64,000 nucleotides of DNA from Zopfochytrium polystomum. Taxonomy: Eukaryota; Chytridiomycota; Chytridiomycetes; Chytridiales; Chytridiaceae. The notes under the pieces were generated by a model, which worked only from the letters and a program-made list of their open reading frames with translations, had not been told where the DNA came from and searched no databases. Positions 62,911-64,000 of this stretch are shown piece after piece. Both the position numbers and the translations under genes were made by a program. The first letter of the stretch is position 1; the number at the start of each line of letters is the position of its first letter. Where the stretch lies: NCBI GenBank assembly GCA_025765615.1, contig JAIVFJ010000098.1:181566-245565 (forward strand), in the 5' to 3' direction.

Positions 62911-64000
62911 AGGGGTGTAGAATTGTTTTACTTTGTTCGCAGCTGGAAAGAAAAAAAATTTTTCTATTAAAATTTTTTTTTTTTCTTTTTCTTACGCTGT
63001 TGTTCTTGAACATCGAAATGGATGTGGAAGACAGTCTTAGGTTCAATCACAGACATGGCACTACTCAATCTCAGTACAATCATTTGATTTTGTTTTTTCA
63101 GTTAGGATTGGGTCAGATCAGATTGGACTGCTTGGAGTTGCAGACTTGAAACTGCGCTCAGGCAGGACAAAAGTGACTGCAGCACAAGTCATACCCCAAT
63201 GGCTGATTTTGCATGGCTTCTGCAGTGTATCAATTAATTAAGAATTGAATATCATCCAATGTGATTGACTTGGCGCTGTGTGTGTGACTGAACACAAACA
63301 ACAAACACATCTCATATCAAAATGGCTTGATTAGATTTGATCCCAATTCTGAATCACATCCAAACTCTCAATTTGCGTGGCCTGGCTCGATTTGTTTGTG
63401 CAGGACTTATCACACTATGTCCCTCCCAAGCCCCAACAATGCATTCCAGGCGCTTTCTTTGTTGCACCCTTTTGAGAAATTGGGTGTTTCCCCATGTGTT
63501 TTGCATGTCTTCACTTTTGTATTTCTGTTTTTGGTGGGGTTTTGCTTTATTGTATTTTGAGCACAGAGAGCATCCTTGTCAGTTGGTTGTTTGCAAGCAG
63601 CCATACAGCAGCTGCTGTCCACCACATTGGTCAAAGCTGCACAATCCATCCACCTGATCTTTCTCATCCCTTTGCCACCAGCTAGGCCCTATTGTTGCAC
63701 ACAGTCTTGCGGTGGGGTTGCACACCAATTTTCCGCAGGTGTGTAACGGCGCGCGCTGCTGTGTGCTGCTGGAGAGAGACACACAGAGAGAGAGGAGAGA
63801 GAGAGAGAGAGAGATGAGAGGACTCGTGTGTGTGCGTGTGCTGAATGCGTGGACACACCCAACACTCACACACTCACAAATCTGGGGAACAGCAGGCTTA
63901 ATCTCAGCGGATCGTAACAACAAGGCCTACTCTACCGCTTTACAATACCTGGTTCCATTCAAGTCGTCTGCAAGGGATCAAAAAAACCCCCTCCGACTCC

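Larger units (their letters stand above)
59731..64000 (-). repeat. Right arm of large inverted duplication
   Basis: Reverse complement of 46851-51109, starting exactly at the outer end of an LTR and running past the window edge. It repeats the tRNA-Asp, tRNA fragment, tRNA-Ala and tRNA-Thr genes, and contains no additional gene. Confidence 0.95.

Noticed and set aside
46851..64000. Inverted repeat as a missed-adapter sequencing artefact
   Set aside because: A simple artefact would mirror around a short centre. Here an 8.6-kb unique spacer separates the arms, the arms differ slightly, and the edge coincides with an LTR. An assembly error is still possible and is listed as a refuting test.

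Overview
The window reads as nuclear DNA of a fungus, most likely an early-diverging (zoosporic or similar) lineage. This is inferred from spliceosomal introns of about 50-160 nt, intron-containing tRNA genes, a fungal-type secreted GH131-like enzyme, a TKL-type kinase relic and a Tf1/sushi-type chromovirus. I cannot name a species. Real protein genes are sparse and confined to the first 24.6 kb. The rest is repeat-rich DNA packed with tRNA genes.

Layout. 1-792: 5' part of a secreted GH131-like gene (minus), cut by the window edge. 1.9-4.8 kb: an unrecognised decayed ORF holding two solo LTRs of different families, each with a perfect 5-bp target duplication. 7.5-11.3 kb: a foldback element, a retroelement gag relic and a dead PIF/Harbinger locus (Myb/SANT-like ORF and DDE transposase fragment). 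12.0-12.4 kb: an intact DOPA 4,5-dioxygenase-family gene. 13.1-13.5 kb: a small hypothetical ORF. 15.1-16.8 kb: a three-exon multi-pass membrane protein. 17.9-21.7 kb: a seven-exon, about 1162-residue TIR-NACHT-ankyrin gene (minus), the most interesting protein gene here. 22.7-24.6 kb: decayed kinase and alpha-oxoamine synthase genes. 25-27.2 kb: a broken chromovirus copy. 27.8-30.75 kb: a decayed LINE with an APE-type endonuclease, truncated inside its RT.

31.9-64 kb: at least 21 intact-looking tRNA genes and several tRNA relics, about one per kb, lie among solo LTRs, satellites and other repeats with no convincing host protein gene. A chromovirus with 353-bp LTRs, a CTCAC target duplication, gag, pol and a chromodomain occupies 50757-55744 (minus). 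It is flanked by a large inverted duplication: 46.85-51.11 kb reappears reverse-complemented at 59.73-64.0 kb and runs off the window. The inner boundary of the right arm is exactly the edge of an LTR.

The chromovirus control signals can be read in detail. They are an LTR array of perfect heat-shock-element units (GAA/TTC every 5 bp), a TATA box about 35 nt upstream of an 11-nt block complementary to the primer-binding site (Tf1-type self-priming), a CCCAAAC slippery heptamer with a 5-nt spacer and an 8-bp stem for -1 frameshifting, and a polypurine tract lying inside the last pol codons.
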